From positions 62,001 through 126,000 of the forward strand of contig NZ_PVTY01000011.1 of assembly GCF_003003175.1 (NCBI RefSeq): a stretch of 64,000 nt of DNA, in the 5' to 3' direction. The notes beneath the pieces are model-generated. The model ran no database searches. It was not told the DNA's origin and saw only the letters and a program-made list of their open reading frames with translations. The stretch is from Nesterenkonia sandarakina. GTDB taxonomy: Bacteria > Actinomycetota > Actinomycetes > Actinomycetales > Micrococcaceae. The translations under genes were made by a program, and so were the position numbers. Below are positions 8,305 through 18,429 of this stretch, in pieces (positions within the stretch are counted from its first letter, which is position 1; each line of letters starts with the position of its first letter).

Positions 8305-8359
8305 CTCGGTAGAGGGAGAAGGAATGATTCTCCTCAACAAGTGAGGTGGTGAGTGTCCT

Positions 8360-8791
8360 TTGTTCCTGGGCACATACACGCCTCGCATGGATGAGAAGGC
8401 TCGCCTGATCCTTCCCGCGAAGTATCGCGAGGAACTGGCCAACGGTCTGGTCCTCACCCGCGGGCAGGAACGCTGCATCTACGTGTTCAGCACAGAAGAG
8501 TTCAAGAATGTGCACCAGCAGATGCGGCAGGCTCCTCTGACCTCACGCCAGGCACGCGACTACATCCGCGTATTCCTCTCCGGAGCCTCTGACGAGATTC
8601 CGGACAAGCAGGGCAGGATCACGGTCCCCGCCGCGCTGAGGGAGTACGCCGGACTGGATCGCGACGTCACAGTCATCGGAGCGGGAGACCGTGCCGAGAT
8701 CTGGGACACCGCTGCCTGGAACGAGTACCTGGAGGCGAAGGAGTCGGAGTTCTCATCCACCGATGGGGAAGCCATTCCTGGTCTCTTCTGA
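8360..8791 (+). CDS. mraZ: Transcriptional regulator MraZ
   Basis: This 143-residue protein contains two SpoVT-AbrB-like MraZ domains: [23 protein letters not shown] at the N terminus with the family DxK/R signature, and a second copy near residues 78-95 ([17 protein letters not shown]). It opens the division and cell-wall cluster and is expected to bind GTGG-type repeats upstream of itself as an oligomeric ring. The start is a TTG: only from it does the protein begin with the family-standard MFLG sequence. A purine-rich GAGGTGGTGAG lies just upstream. Its operator array is unusually long here. Confidence 0.93.
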   Translation: MFLGTYTPRMDEKARLILPAKYREELANGLVLTRGQERCIYVFSTEEFKNVHQQMRQAPLTSRQARDYIRVFLSGASDEIPDKQGRITVPAALREYAGLDRDVTVIGAGDRAEIWDTAAWNEYLEAKESEFSSTDGEAIPGLF

Positions 8792-8987
8792 GCACCGAGG
8801 GCGTTCGATTCCGACACGGATAGAACAATGCACGACAAGTGAAGACGGTTCGAACACTTCAAGGGATCCTTGGGTGAGTTCTTCCGCCGCCCGGCCGCAT
8901 TCCTGACTTATCTTCCCCGATGTCAGGCAGCAGGCCGGAGCGGAGGAGGAGCTGGTCCAAGGATCCTTCTTTATCAGCGGAGGCAGT

Positions 8988-9995
8988 ATGGCGCAACGAG
9001 AGACAGCGGACCGGCACGTGCCGGTGATGCGAGATCGCTGCATCAGACTGCTGTCCCTCGGAGTCGAGAACGTCCGCGCCGCCGGTCACCGGCCCGTGGT
9101 CATCGACGCCACGTTGGGCATGGGGGGCCACGCCGAAGCCATGCTCGCCGCCGACGCCGAGGTGCTCGTGCTCGGCCTCGACCGGGACCCCCAGGCTCAC
9201 GCCCTCGCGGCGGAGCGCCTCTCCTCCTACGGCGACCGCTTTCGCGGCATCCACACGGTCTATGACCGGGTGGACGAGGTCGCCGTGGAGGAGCTGGAGC
9301 CCGATCAGCGCGTCGCCGGAGTGCTGCTCGACCTCGGCGTCTCCTCCCTGCAGCTCGACGAGGCCTCCCGCGGCTTCGCCTACTCCTATGACGCCCCGCT
9401 GGACATGCGCATGGACGCCTCGGCGGATTCCCCCGACGAGTCCGTGGCCGAGCTGCTGGCCCGCATCGAGGTGGGAGAGCTGAGCCGGATCCTCCGCGAG
9501 TACGGCGAAGAACGCTTCGCCGGACGCATCGCGCGTTCCATCGTGTCTCGACGCGAGAGCCAGCCGTTCACCAGCACCGCAGACCTCGCAGCGGTCGTGG
9601 ACCGGGCAGTACCGGCGGCGTCGAAGCGCACCGGCGGGCACCCCGCCAAGCGCACCTTCCAGGCGCTGCGCATCGCGGTCAACGAGGAGCTCGAAGTGCT
9701 GCGGCGGACCATCCCGAACGCGCTGGACGCCGTGGCGCCGGGCGGTCGGATCGTCGCGATGAGCTACCACTCGCTCGAAGACCGGATCGTGAAGCAGGCA
9801 TTCGCCGCGCGCACCAAGTCCTCAGCGCCCAAGGGCCTGCCGGTGGAGCTCGAAGAGCACAAGCCGACGTTCAAGTCCCTCACCCGCGGCGCCGAGCTGC
9901 CCGATGAGGCCGAGATCGCCGAGAACCCCCGCGCAGCATCAGCGAAGCTGCGTGCAGTGGAGAAGCTGACTGACTCCAGGAGAACCACCGCATGA
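8988..9995 (+). CDS. rsmH: 16S rRNA (cytosine1402-N4)-methyltransferase RsmH
   Basis: This 335-residue S-adenosylmethionine-dependent enzyme methylates N4 of C1402 in 16S rRNA. The N terminus HVPVMRDRC and the cofactor loop DATLGMGGHAEAML (about 42-55) are diagnostic, as are LDLGVSSLQLDEASRGFAY and the C-terminal MSYHSLEDRIVK. The start is an ATG with GGAGG upstream. A 196-bp gap separates it from mraZ without a recognisable gene. Its stop overlaps the next start by 4 bp (ATGA). Confidence 0.95.
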   Translation: MAQRETADRHVPVMRDRCIRLLSLGVENVRAAGHRPVVIDATLGMGGHAEAMLAADAEVLVLGLDRDPQAHALAAERLSSYGDRFRGIHTVYDRVDEVAVEELEPDQRVAGVLLDLGVSSLQLDEASRGFAYSYDAPLDMRMDASADSPDESVAELLARIEVGELSRILREYGEERFAGRIARSIVSRRESQPFTSTADLAAVVDRAVPAASKRTGGHPAKRTFQALRIAVNEELEVLRRTIPNALDAVAPGGRIVAMSYHSLEDRIVKQAFAARTKSSAPKGLPVELEEHKPTFKSLTRGAELPDEAEIAENPRAASAKLRAVEKLTDSRRTTA

Positions 9996-10672
9996 GCGCA
10001 GAACCACAGCCCATCGCCCCGGCCAGCCGTGGGTCCCTGGCGCGCAGCCTCTCCTTCCCCACCCGCACCGACGACGCGACCTCGCCTGAGCGTTCGATGA
10101 GCCCGATGCTCCGGGCGCTGCCGAAGCTCCGGCAGCGCCAGAAGGGCCTCATCGCCGGGATCATCGCGGTGCTCGCCGTCGCGCTGACCATCGTGCTGGC
10201 GGTCAACATCCACGTCGCGAACTCGCAGTACACCGTCGTGGAGCTGCAGAACGAATACCGGGTGCTGTCACAGTCGAACCAGGCGCTGACCGAAGAGGTC
10301 CAGCACCTGGAGTCGCCCCAGGCGCTCTCCAGCGCCGCCGTCGGCCTGGGCATGGTCATGCCGGCCGAGGCCGGGGCCCTGGACCTCGCCGACGGCGAGG
10401 TCACCGGGGCAGCCGAGCCGGCTGACAGCGGCGACCGTCCCTCCAGCTTCGTCGCGGCACCGCCAGCCCCCGGCGGCGACGCCGCCGCACCGCTGAACGT
10501 CTCCGAGACCGTCACCGGCGCGCCCTCAGGGATTCTCGGCGGGGGCGCGTTGAACACGCTCATCGAGGCACCCAGCGGGCAGAATGAGGACCAGACATCC
10601 GCAGGGACGCAAGACCAGTTCAGCCCCACTGAACTCAACGGCGGGACCATTCCGGCGCCCTCATTCGACTGA
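9992..10672 (+). CDS. ftsL: FtsL-like cell-division membrane protein
   Basis: A 226-residue bitopic protein in the position of ftsL, overlapping rsmH by 4 bp and preceding ftsI. A basic cytoplasmic region of about 48 residues leads into one transmembrane helix (about 50-72), then a leucine-zipper-like coiled coil (VVELQNEYRVLSQSNQALTE, about 80-105) and a long Gly/Ala/Pro-rich outer tail. FtsL forms a subcomplex with FtsQ and FtsB that activates FtsWI. Sequence similarity in this family is poor, so the assignment rests on topology and position. Confidence 0.8.
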   Translation: MSAEPQPIAPASRGSLARSLSFPTRTDDATSPERSMSPMLRALPKLRQRQKGLIAGIIAVLAVALTIVLAVNIHVANSQYTVVELQNEYRVLSQSNQALTEEVQHLESPQALSSAAVGLGMVMPAEAGALDLADGEVTGAAEPADSGDRPSSFVAAPPAPGGDAAAPLNVSETVTGAPSGILGGGALNTLIEAPSGQNEDQTSAGTQDQFSPTELNGGTIPAPSFD

Positions 10673-10699
10673 TCGACCTGTTGGGAGAACGCTGACGCC

Positions 10700-12490
10700 A
10701 TGGCAGCCGCTCAGAAGAAACGCGCAGAACGGGTCCTCTCGTTCCGGATGCGCATCGGACTCACCATGATCCTGGTCATGCTGCTCCTGCTCGGAGGACG
10801 CCTCTTCCACGTGCAGGGCCTCGACCCCGCCGGCCACGCGCAGGCGGCCGTCTCCGAACGGCTGCGCAGCGTCCCGCTGCCGGCGCACCGCGGGGACATC
10901 CTCGACGCCGAAGGTCGGGTGCTCGCCACCTCCGTGGACCGCTACGACATCGTGGCCGACCAACAGGTCGTCGATGACTTCGTCCGGCTGGACGAGACGA
11001 CCGGGCTGCGCGAAGAGGTGCCCGTGCAGACCGGCATCGCCGAGCTCAGCGAGATCGTGGACCTGGACACCGAGGAGCTCACCGACCTCATCATCGGCGA
11101 CAGCCGCTACTCGGTGGTCACCCGCTCCCTGACGCCGGAGCAGAGCCAGCAGGTCCTCGACCTCGAGATCCCGGGGCTCTACGCCGAACCGGTCTCCGAG
11201 CGCAGCTACCCCTCCGGATCCGTGGCCGGCTCGATCATCGGCTTCATGGGCGCCGACGGCCCGCTCGAAGGCATCGAGGCAGCGCAGGACGAGGCGCTGA
11301 GCGGCAGCGACGGCGAACGCATCTTCGAGGTCGGCGGCGACGGAGTCCGGATCCCGATCGCCACGTTCGAGGAGCTCCCCGCCGAGGACGGCCAGGACGT
11401 CCGACTCACCATCGACCAGGACCTGCAGTGGTTCGCCCAGGAAGCGATCGCGAAGAAGGCCAACCAGTACAACGCCGCCTGGGGCAACGCCACCGTGGTG
11501 GACATGAGCAGCGGTGAGATCCTCGCCATGGCCGACTCCGAGACCGTGGATCCGGCGTCGCCGGGGGAGACCGAGGAGCTCTTCCGCCGGCCGCTCGCCC
11601 TGACCCAGGACTTCGAGCCAGGCTCCACGGGCAAGGCCATCACCTTCGCGATGGCGCTGGAAGAGGGAACCCTGAACCCCACCGACGGATTCACCGTGGA
11701 CAACCGCTACGAGGTGGACGGTCAGACCATCAGCGACGCCACCCGCCATCCCACCCTGGACATGACGGCCGCCGGCATCTTCGCCCGCTCCTACAACACC
11801 GGCACCGTGATGATCGGTGGGGAGATCCCCGAGGAGACCCGCTATGACTACATGCGCCGGGTCGGCCTGGGCGAGCCGCTCAACATCGGACTCGGCACCG
11901 AGGCCAACTCGGTGCTGCGTCCCCCGGAAGAATGGGATGCCCGTCAGCACCTGACCACCCAGTTCGGGCAGGGCTACACCACCTCGGTGCTGCACAACCT
12001 GCAGGCCTTCCAGACCATGACCAACGGCGGGGTCGACGTCCCGCTGCGCCTGGTCGACGCCTACATCGACGCCGACGGCACCGAACACCCGGTGGAGTCC
12101 GAGCCGGGCGAGCGGATCTTCTCCGAGGAGACCTCCGAGGAGATGCTCCGGATGTTCGAAGGCGTGGTGGACTACGGCACCGGCACGGAGGCCGCCGTCT
12201 CCGGGTACCGCGTGGGCGGCAAGTCCGGCATCGCCGAGGCGGCCGGGGCCAGCGGCGGGTTCGACGGCCACACCCAGTCCTTCATCGGCATGGCGCCGCT
12301 GGAAGACCCGAAGTACCTGGTCGCGGTGACCGTGCACCGGCCGCAGGGCTACTGGCGCGACTGGGAAGTCACCGACACGTTCCGTGAGATCATGTCCTAC
12401 GTGCTTAGCAGTTATGACGAGGCGCCCACAGGGGCGGAGAGCGAGGCCTACGACGGCTTCGAAGGCGAGAACCAGGATCAGCCCTGGTGA
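10700..12490 (+). CDS. ftsI: Septal transpeptidase FtsI (class B penicillin-binding protein 3)
   Basis: A 596-residue class B penicillin-binding protein that cross-links septal peptidoglycan. It has a short cytoplasmic N terminus, one transmembrane helix (about 18-37), a pedestal domain containing RGDILDAEGRVLA, and a transpeptidase domain with STGK (nucleophile Ser309), SYN (Ser364-Asn366) and the third motif as KSG (508-510) rather than the usual KTG. It follows ftsL by 27 bp with a GGGAGAA binding site and overlaps murE by 4 bp (GTGA). A conservative KTG-to-KSG change should leave the enzyme active. Confidence 0.93.
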   Translation: MAAAQKKRAERVLSFRMRIGLTMILVMLLLLGGRLFHVQGLDPAGHAQAAVSERLRSVPLPAHRGDILDAEGRVLATSVDRYDIVADQQVVDDFVRLDETTGLREEVPVQTGIAELSEIVDLDTEELTDLIIGDSRYSVVTRSLTPEQSQQVLDLEIPGLYAEPVSERSYPSGSVAGSIIGFMGADGPLEGIEAAQDEALSGSDGERIFEVGGDGVRIPIATFEELPAEDGQDVRLTIDQDLQWFAQEAIAKKANQYNAAWGNATVVDMSSGEILAMADSETVDPASPGETEELFRRPLALTQDFEPGSTGKAITFAMALEEGTLNPTDGFTVDNRYEVDGQTISDATRHPTLDMTAAGIFARSYNTGTVMIGGEIPEETRYDYMRRVGLGEPLNIGLGTEANSVLRPPEEWDARQHLTTQFGQGYTTSVLHNLQAFQTMTNGGVDVPLRLVDAYIDADGTEHPVESEPGERIFSEETSEEMLRMFEGVVDYGTGTEAAVSGYRVGGKSGIAEAAGASGGFDGHTQSFIGMAPLEDPKYLVAVTVHRPQGYWRDWEVTDTFREIMSYVLSSYDEAPTGAESEAYDGFEGENQDQPW

Positions 12491-14259
12491 GCGCGGCAGC
12501 ATCAGGACTGAGCGTCGCAGCGCAGGACCGGGTCTTCCGGCCGGAGGGCGTCATCGGCGCCACGGTGGAGGCACTGGTCGCTGAGCTGGCCAGCACCGGA
12601 TACGACCCGCTGGTCACCCCCGTGGGGCGCACCGCCGGAGAAATCCGGCTCACCGGCGCCGCGATGGACCCGAAGGCCGTCGGCCACGGCGACCTGTTCG
12701 TCGCGATCTCCGGCGCACGTGCCCACGGGGCTGACTACGTGATGACCGCCCTGGACGCCGGCGCGGCAGCGGTCCTCACCGACGTGGCCGGTGCCGAGAA
12801 GGTCCGCGAACGTGTGGGCTACCGCATCCCGGTCATCGAGGTGAGCCGCGTGCGTGAAGCGGCTGGCCCCTCGGCCGCGTTGATCTACGGCAACACCGCC
12901 ACCTCCGGGCCGGCCCTGTTCGGGGTCACCGGCACCAACGGCAAGACCACCACCACCTACTTCCTGCGCTCCCTGCTGGACACGCTGCTGCGCCCGCACC
13001 AGCGCGCCACCGGGATGATCGGGACCATCGAGATCGCCTCCGGCGACGCCACGATCCCCTCGAAGATGACTACGCCGGAGGCCGTGCAGCTGCACAGCCT
13101 GATGGCGCTCTTCCGCGAGGCCGACGTCGCCGCCGCCGCGATGGAGGTCTCCTCCCACGCCATCTCCTATGAGCGCACCTCCGGGCTGTTCTACGCCGTC
13201 GCCGGGTTCACCAACCTGACCCAGGACCACCTGGACCTGCACGGCTCGATGGAGGAGTACTTCGCGGCCAAGGCCGCGCTGTTCGCCCGCCGTCGCACCC
13301 GCAGCAGCGTGGTCATCGTCGATGACCCCTGGGGATGGCGGATGGCCGAGGTCGCGACCGGCCACGTCGTCACCCTCGCCACCGCCGAGACGCCCGACCC
13401 GGCTGCTGACTGGAGCGTCACCGACGTCGCCCCGCATCTGCTCGGCAGCGCCTTCACGCTGCGCAACCGCCACACCGGGGAGAGCATCCGCTCCCGCACC
13501 GGGCTGCCCGGCCGGTTCAACGTGGCCAACGCGGCCCTGGCTGCCGTGATGGTGCTCACCGCCGACGAGTCCACTGCGCTCGGCGTCAGCCGCGAGGAGA
13601 TCATCGCGGCGCTGGAGCAGGCAGACCCCTTCACGATCAGCGTCCCGGGCCGGATGCAGGTCATCGGCACCGCCCCCGCCGCGATCGTCGACTTCGCCCA
13701 CAACCCCGACGCCATGATCCGCACCCTCGAGGCCGCCGCGAGCACCTCCACGGGCAAGACCATCCTGGTCATCGGAGCCGCGGGGGAGCGGGACAGCGCC
13801 AAGCGCCCCGCGATGGGCGCGATCGCCGTGCGCATGGCCGATCATGTGATCATCAGCGACGACGACCCCCACGGTGAGGACCCCGCGCAGATCCGCGCAG
13901 GCCTCCTGGAGGGAGCACGCGAGGCCCTGGCCGCCGAGGACCTGGACACCACGCTGGAGGAGATCTCGCCACGACTGGACGCGATCTCCCGCGCCGTCGA
14001 GGTCGCCGAGCCCGAGGACACCATCATCCTCGCCGGACGCGGACACGAGGTCCACCAGGACTTCGCCGGGACCAAGCATCCGATCGACGACCGGGTGGAG
14101 CTTGCCCGCGCGCTGCGGCGGCGCGGATTCCCCACCGCCGACGATGCGCCACAGACCGACCCGGATCCACAGACCGACCTGGATCCACAGACCGACCCGG
14201 CTCCGAACACACCGGACCATCACAGACTTTCCACAGCAGAAGGAGGCGACAAGTCATGA
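12487..14259 (+). CDS. murE: UDP-MurNAc-tripeptide synthetase MurE, probably L-lysine-adding
   Basis: A 590-residue Mur ligase adding the third amino acid of the peptidoglycan stem. The ATP loop [12 protein letters not shown] is near residue 148, with the usual EVSSHA and NLTQDHLDLHG motifs in the central domain. At the amino-acid recognition site near 457-466 it reads DDDPHGEDP, not the DNPR of meso-diaminopimelate enzymes. This suggests L-lysine, as in Micrococcaceae peptidoglycan (inference). It starts at GTG overlapping ftsI. The C terminus ends in an 18-bp in-frame tandem repeat (DPQTD units) outside the conserved fold. Confidence 0.93.
   Translation: MSAAASGLSVAAQDRVFRPEGVIGATVEALVAELASTGYDPLVTPVGRTAGEIRLTGAAMDPKAVGHGDLFVAISGARAHGADYVMTALDAGAAAVLTDVAGAEKVRERVGYRIPVIEVSRVREAAGPSAALIYGNTATSGPALFGVTGTNGKTTTTYFLRSLLDTLLRPHQRATGMIGTIEIASGDATIPSKMTTPEAVQLHSLMALFREADVAAAAMEVSSHAISYERTSGLFYAVAGFTNLTQDHLDLHGSMEEYFAAKAALFARRRTRSSVVIVDDPWGWRMAEVATGHVVTLATAETPDPAADWSVTDVAPHLLGSAFTLRNRHTGESIRSRTGLPGRFNVANAALAAVMVLTADESTALGVSREEIIAALEQADPFTISVPGRMQVIGTAPAAIVDFAHNPDAMIRTLEAAASTSTGKTILVIGAAGERDSAKRPAMGAIAVRMADHVIISDDDPHGEDPAQIRAGLLEGAREALAAEDLDTTLEEISPRLDAISRAVEVAEPEDTIILAGRGHEVHQDFAGTKHPIDDRVELARALRRRGFPTADDAPQTDPDPQTDLDPQTDPAPNTPDHHRLSTAEGGDKS
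14152..14205 (+). repeat. 18-bp in-frame tandem repeat at murE C terminus
   Basis: There are three copies of an 18-bp unit starting CAGACCGAC (14152, 14170, 14188), the first two differing at one base. They encode repeats of QTDPDP-type residues beyond the conserved MurE fold. Confidence 0.85.
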
Positions 14260-15752
14260 TCGAACTTTCAGCCGCCCAGATCGCCGAGATCACCTCAGGG
14301 ACGCTTCGCGGCCTCCCTGACCCGGCCGCCGTGCGGGTGCACCACGCCGACACCGACTCCCGCAGCATGGCCGCAGGCTCGCTGTTCATCGCCAAGCCGG
14401 GGGAGACCACCGACGGACACCGCTTCATCGACGCCGCCCTGGCCTCCGGGGCCACCCTGGTCCTCGCCGAGCGCGAGACCCAGGACCCGACCGGCGCGCC
14501 GCACCCCAGCGTGATCGTGACCGATGTGGTCACCGCGATGGGACAGCTCGCCGCGACGATCCTGGACCGGGTGCGCGCCCACTCGGCCACCACGGTCATC
14601 GGCATCACCGGATCGGCCGGCAAGACCACCACCAAGGATCTGCTGAAGTCGATCCTCGAGCCCGAGGGACCCACCGTGGCGCCGCAGGGCTCCTACAACG
14701 GCGAGGTCGGCGTGCCGCTGACCATCTTCACCGCGGAGCTGGACACCCGGTTCGTCGTCGTGGAGATGGGCGCCGACGCCCCCGGCAACATCCGGGACCT
14801 CGCGCAGATGGTCCGCCCCGACATCGGCGCGGTGCTGATGGTCGGCTCCGCGCACGCCGGGAAGTTCGGCGGCGCGGACAAGATCGCCGCCGTGAAGGCC
14901 GAGCTGGTCGAGGCGATCGGCGCCGCCGGCGCCATCGTGCTCAACCGCGACGACGCGCAGGTCGCCGCCATGGCCCCGCTGGCCTCCGCCCCGATCACCT
15001 GGTTCAGCGAAGACACCGGCCAGGAGTCTGCCCAGGACACGTCCCGGACTGCGGGGCAGGACGCCGTCGAGCCGGCTCAGGTCCGCGCGGTGGACCTGAG
15101 CCTCGACGCGGCCGGACACCCGAACTTCACCCTGCGCTTCACCGAGACCGGGGAAGACTTCCCCGTGGCCTCCGGGCTCACCGGAGCCCACCACGTCTCC
15201 AACATCCTCGCCGCGGCAGGCTGCGCGCTGCGCGCCGGCGTGGCTCCCGCCGCCATCGCGCAGCGGCTCGACGGGCTCGGCCCGGCCAGCCGCTGGCGGA
15301 TGGAGCGCACCGAACGGGCCGACGGGGTCACGCTGATCAACGACGCCTACAACGCCAACCCCGAGTCGATGCGTGAGGCGCTGCGCACCCTGGCCATGCT
15401 CACCCGGCCCGGACAGGGCCGCGCCCCCCGCCGGTCAGTCGCGGTGCTCGGCGCGATGCTCGAGCTCGGCGACGTCTCCATCCCCAAGCACACCCAGCTG
15501 GGGGAGACCGTCGTGCGGCTGAACATCGACAAGACCCTGGTGGTGGGCGATCTGGCCTACCCGCTCTACCGCGGCGCCATCGCCGAGGGCAGCTGGGGCT
15601 CCGAGGTGCACTGGGTCGCCACGGTCGAGGAGGCCGAGGCCTACCTCGACCAGGAGCTCGCTCCCGGGGACATCGTGCTGTTCAAATCCTCCAACAGCGC
15701 AGGGCTTAGACTCCTGGGTGACAAGATCGCCGCAAAGGGAGGGGCCCTGTGA
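14256..15752 (+). CDS. murF: UDP-MurNAc-tripeptide:D-Ala-D-Ala ligase MurF
   Basis: This 498-residue Mur ligase joins D-alanyl-D-alanine to the UDP-muramyl tripeptide. The ATP loop [15 protein letters not shown] lies near residues 112-126, with [20 protein letters not shown] and the C-terminal [15 protein letters not shown] as family signatures. A small acidic/Gln-rich insertion (about 255-272) separates central strands. It overlaps murE by ATGA and mraY by GTGA, indicating translational coupling. Confidence 0.95.
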   Translation: MIELSAAQIAEITSGTLRGLPDPAAVRVHHADTDSRSMAAGSLFIAKPGETTDGHRFIDAALASGATLVLAERETQDPTGAPHPSVIVTDVVTAMGQLAATILDRVRAHSATTVIGITGSAGKTTTKDLLKSILEPEGPTVAPQGSYNGEVGVPLTIFTAELDTRFVVVEMGADAPGNIRDLAQMVRPDIGAVLMVGSAHAGKFGGADKIAAVKAELVEAIGAAGAIVLNRDDAQVAAMAPLASAPITWFSEDTGQESAQDTSRTAGQDAVEPAQVRAVDLSLDAAGHPNFTLRFTETGEDFPVASGLTGAHHVSNILAAAGCALRAGVAPAAIAQRLDGLGPASRWRMERTERADGVTLINDAYNANPESMREALRTLAMLTRPGQGRAPRRSVAVLGAMLELGDVSIPKHTQLGETVVRLNIDKTLVVGDLAYPLYRGAIAEGSWGSEVHWVATVEEAEAYLDQELAPGDIVLFKSSNSAGLRLLGDKIAAKGGAL

Positions 15753-16852
15753 TCGCTGTAGTCATCGGTGCCGTCTTCGGCCTGGGACTCACCCTCGTCG
15801 GGACGCCGTTGTTCATCCGCTTCCTGGTGAAGCGAGGCTACGGACAGTTCATCCGAGACGACGGCCCCACCACCCACCACGTGAAGCGCGGCACGCCCAC
15901 CATGGGCGGAGCGGTCATCATGATGGCCGTCGTCGCCGCGTATCTGCTCACCCACCTGCTGCTGTTCTTCACCGGCGACACCGGCGGTCCGACCGCCTCC
16001 GGGCTGCTCCTGCTGCTGCTGATGGTCGGGATGGGGCTCGTCGGCTTCGCCGACGACTTCGCGAAGATCAGCAAGAAGCAGTCGCTGGGGCTGACCCCCT
16101 GGCGCAAGATCGCCGGGCTTCTCGGCGTCGGGGTGCTCTTCTCCGTGCTGGCGCTGAACTTCCCGGACTCCGACGGGGTCACCCCCGCGTCGACGAGCAT
16201 CTCCTTCGTCCGCGAGACCGTGCTGGACCTCGCCTTCGCCGGCCCGGTCATCGGCATGATCCTCTTCGTGATCTGGGCGAACCTGATCGTCACCGCGACC
16301 ACCAACGGCGTGAACCTCACCGACGGCCTCGACGGGCTCGCCACCGCGGCCACCGCGATGGTCACCGCGGCCTATACGATCATCTCGATCTGGCAGTTCA
16401 ACCAGGCCTGCGGCAGCCCCAGCGCCGTGGAGAGCGTCTGCTACCAGGTGCGCGACCCGATGGACATGGCCATGATCGCCGCGATCATCACCGGCGCGCT
16501 GATCGGCTTCCTGTGGTGGAACACCTCCCCGGCGAAGATCTTCATGGGCGACACCGGCTCGCTCGCCCTCGGCGGCGCGCTGGCCGGCTTCGCGATCCTG
16601 ACCCACACCCAGCTGCTCTTCGTGATCCTCGGCGGCCTCTTCGTGCTGATCACCCTCTCGGTGATCATCCAGGTCGGCTACTTCAAGTTCTCCGGCGGCA
16701 AGCGCGTGTTCCTGATGGCGCCGCTGCAGCACCACTTCGAGCTCAAGGGCTGGGCCGAGGTCACCGTGGTGGTGCGATTCTGGATCATCGGCGCCCTCGC
16801 CGTGGGCATCGGCCTCGCGCTCTTCTACGGTGAATGGGTGATCTTCCAGTGA
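15749..16852 (+). CDS. mraY: Phospho-MurNAc-pentapeptide transferase MraY
   Basis: A 367-residue polytopic membrane enzyme that transfers phospho-MurNAc-pentapeptide to undecaprenyl phosphate, making lipid I. About ten hydrophobic helices are visible. Catalytic and substrate motifs are present: GTPTMGG near 50, GFADDFAK with the aspartate pair near 96-97, [10 protein letters not shown] near 189-198, and the C-terminal [14 protein letters not shown]. It starts at GTG overlapping the murF stop by 4 bp. Confidence 0.96.
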   Translation: MIAVVIGAVFGLGLTLVGTPLFIRFLVKRGYGQFIRDDGPTTHHVKRGTPTMGGAVIMMAVVAAYLLTHLLLFFTGDTGGPTASGLLLLLLMVGMGLVGFADDFAKISKKQSLGLTPWRKIAGLLGVGVLFSVLALNFPDSDGVTPASTSISFVRETVLDLAFAGPVIGMILFVIWANLIVTATTNGVNLTDGLDGLATAATAMVTAAYTIISIWQFNQACGSPSAVESVCYQVRDPMDMAMIAAIITGALIGFLWWNTSPAKIFMGDTGSLALGGALAGFAILTHTQLLFVILGGLFVLITLSVIIQVGYFKFSGGKRVFLMAPLQHHFELKGWAEVTVVVRFWIIGALAVGIGLALFYGEWVIFQ

Positions 16853-18387
16853 GCGACCGGCAGCCACAGATCCGGCCCGAGCTGCGCGGCTGGGACGCCC
16901 CCTGGAGCGGACTGCGCGCCGTGGTCACCGGGCTCGGCGTCTCCGGATTCGCCGCCGCAGACACCTTGGCCGAGCTGGGCGCGCGCGTCGTCGTCGTCGA
17001 CGGCTCCGACGGACGCAAGAAGCGCCGCGACGCCGACACGCTGCGGCTGGTCGGGGTCAGCGAGATCCTGCTCGGCGAGGAGCATCTCGCCGAGCTGCCC
17101 CTGGTCGAGGGCGAGCCCGCTGAGATCGTGGTGACCTCCCCGGGCTGGCGGCCCGACTCGGCGCTGATCCATCAGGCCCGCGCCGCAGGCATCCCGGTCC
17201 TCTCCGAGGTGGAGCTGGCCTGGCGGCTGGGTCCCCGCCCGGGTGCCAAGACGCCAAAATGGCTCGTGGTCACCGGCACCAACGGCAAGACCACCACCGT
17301 CACCCTGCTGGAGTCGATGCTGATCCACGACGGCCAGCGCGCCATCGCCTGCGGCAACATCGGAGTGCCGGTGCTCGACGCGATCCGCGACCCAGAAGGC
17401 TATGACGCCCTGGCCGTGGAGCTCTCCAGCTTCCAGCTCGAATACACCGAGCTGCTCTCCCCGCTGGCCTCGGCGGTGCTCAACCTCGCCGAAGACCACG
17501 TCGACTGGCACGGCAGCTTCGCCGAGTACCGCGCCGCGAAGGCCAAGATCTACGAGAACACCGAGCTGGCCTGCATCTACAACGCCGACCAGCAGGTCAC
17601 CGAGGACATGGTCGCCGAGGCCGACGTGCAGGAGGGCTGCCGCGCCATCGGCTTCACCACCGGCGCCCCGGGACTGTCGATGCTCGGCGTGGTCGACGAC
17701 CTGCTGGTGGACCGGGCCTTCCTGGACAATCGGGCGCACCAGGCGCTGGAGCTGGCCGGGCTGGAAGACTTCGGCCCGCTGGCTCCACAGCATCTGGTCG
17801 CCAACACGCTCGCCGCCGCCGCCCTGGCGCGCGCCGCCGGCGCCGCACCGGAGGCGATCCGGGCCGCCGTGCAGGGCTATGAGGCCGGGGACCACCGCAT
17901 CCAGCCGGTGGCCAAGGCCGACGACGTGCTCTGGATCAACGACTCCAAGGCCACGAACCCGCACGCCGCCGCCGCCTCGCTGCGCAGCTTCACCGATGTC
18001 ATCTGGATCGCCGGGGGACTGCCCAAGGGGGTGGTCTACGACGAGCTCATCCAGGAGATCGCTCCGCGGCTGCGTCAGGTCATCCTCATCGGCACAGACT
18101 CCTCCCAGCTGAGGTCCAGCCTCGAGCGACACGCGCCGGGAGTCCCGGTGATCGGTGGACAGCTGAGGGACGATGAGAGTCGCAGCGAGATGGAAGCGTC
18201 GCTGGCGGGTGAGGACGGGGTGCGCGCGATGCGGACCGCCGTGGCCGAGGCCGCCAAGGTGCTTGCTCCGCACCACACGGTGCTGATGGCCCCGGCCGCC
18301 GCCTCGATGGATCAGTTCGCCTCCTACGCCGCCCGCGGCGAGGCATTCATCGAAGCAGTGGCGGAGCTGATGACCGACAGATCGTAG
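16849..18387 (+). CDS. murD: UDP-MurNAc-L-alanine:D-glutamate ligase MurD
   Basis: This Mur ligase of 512 residues adds D-glutamate to UDP-MurNAc-L-Ala. It has an N-terminal Rossmann-like domain ([16 protein letters not shown]), the ATP loop [16 protein letters not shown], the ELSSFQLEY motif and a C-terminal domain with [14 protein letters not shown] prefer the GTG at 16849, which overlaps the mraY stop as GTGA like its neighbours; an in-frame ATG at 16834 would add five residues. The gene is followed after 42 bp by ftsW. Confidence 0.94.
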   Translation: MSDRQPQIRPELRGWDAPWSGLRAVVTGLGVSGFAAADTLAELGARVVVVDGSDGRKKRRDADTLRLVGVSEILLGEEHLAELPLVEGEPAEIVVTSPGWRPDSALIHQARAAGIPVLSEVELAWRLGPRPGAKTPKWLVVTGTNGKTTTVTLLESMLIHDGQRAIACGNIGVPVLDAIRDPEGYDALAVELSSFQLEYTELLSPLASAVLNLAEDHVDWHGSFAEYRAAKAKIYENTELACIYNADQQVTEDMVAEADVQEGCRAIGFTTGAPGLSMLGVVDDLLVDRAFLDNRAHQALELAGLEDFGPLAPQHLVANTLAAAALARAAGAAPEAIRAAVQGYEAGDHRIQPVAKADDVLWINDSKATNPHAAAASLRSFTDVIWIAGGLPKGVVYDELIQEIAPRLRQVILIGTDSSQLRSSLERHAPGVPVIGGQLRDDESRSEMEASLAGEDGVRAMRTAVAEAAKVLAPHHTVLMAPAAASMDQFASYAARGEAFIEAVAELMTDRS

Positions 18388-18429
18388 AGGTGGAGCCCCG
18401 GAAGGGGAACCCACCAGGAGGAGGACTGG

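Noticed and set aside
7839-8478. Overlapping frames on both strands in the gap before mraZ
   Set aside because: They have no family signature, biased composition and no ribosome binding site. The region is better explained by terminators, a promoter and MraZ boxes.
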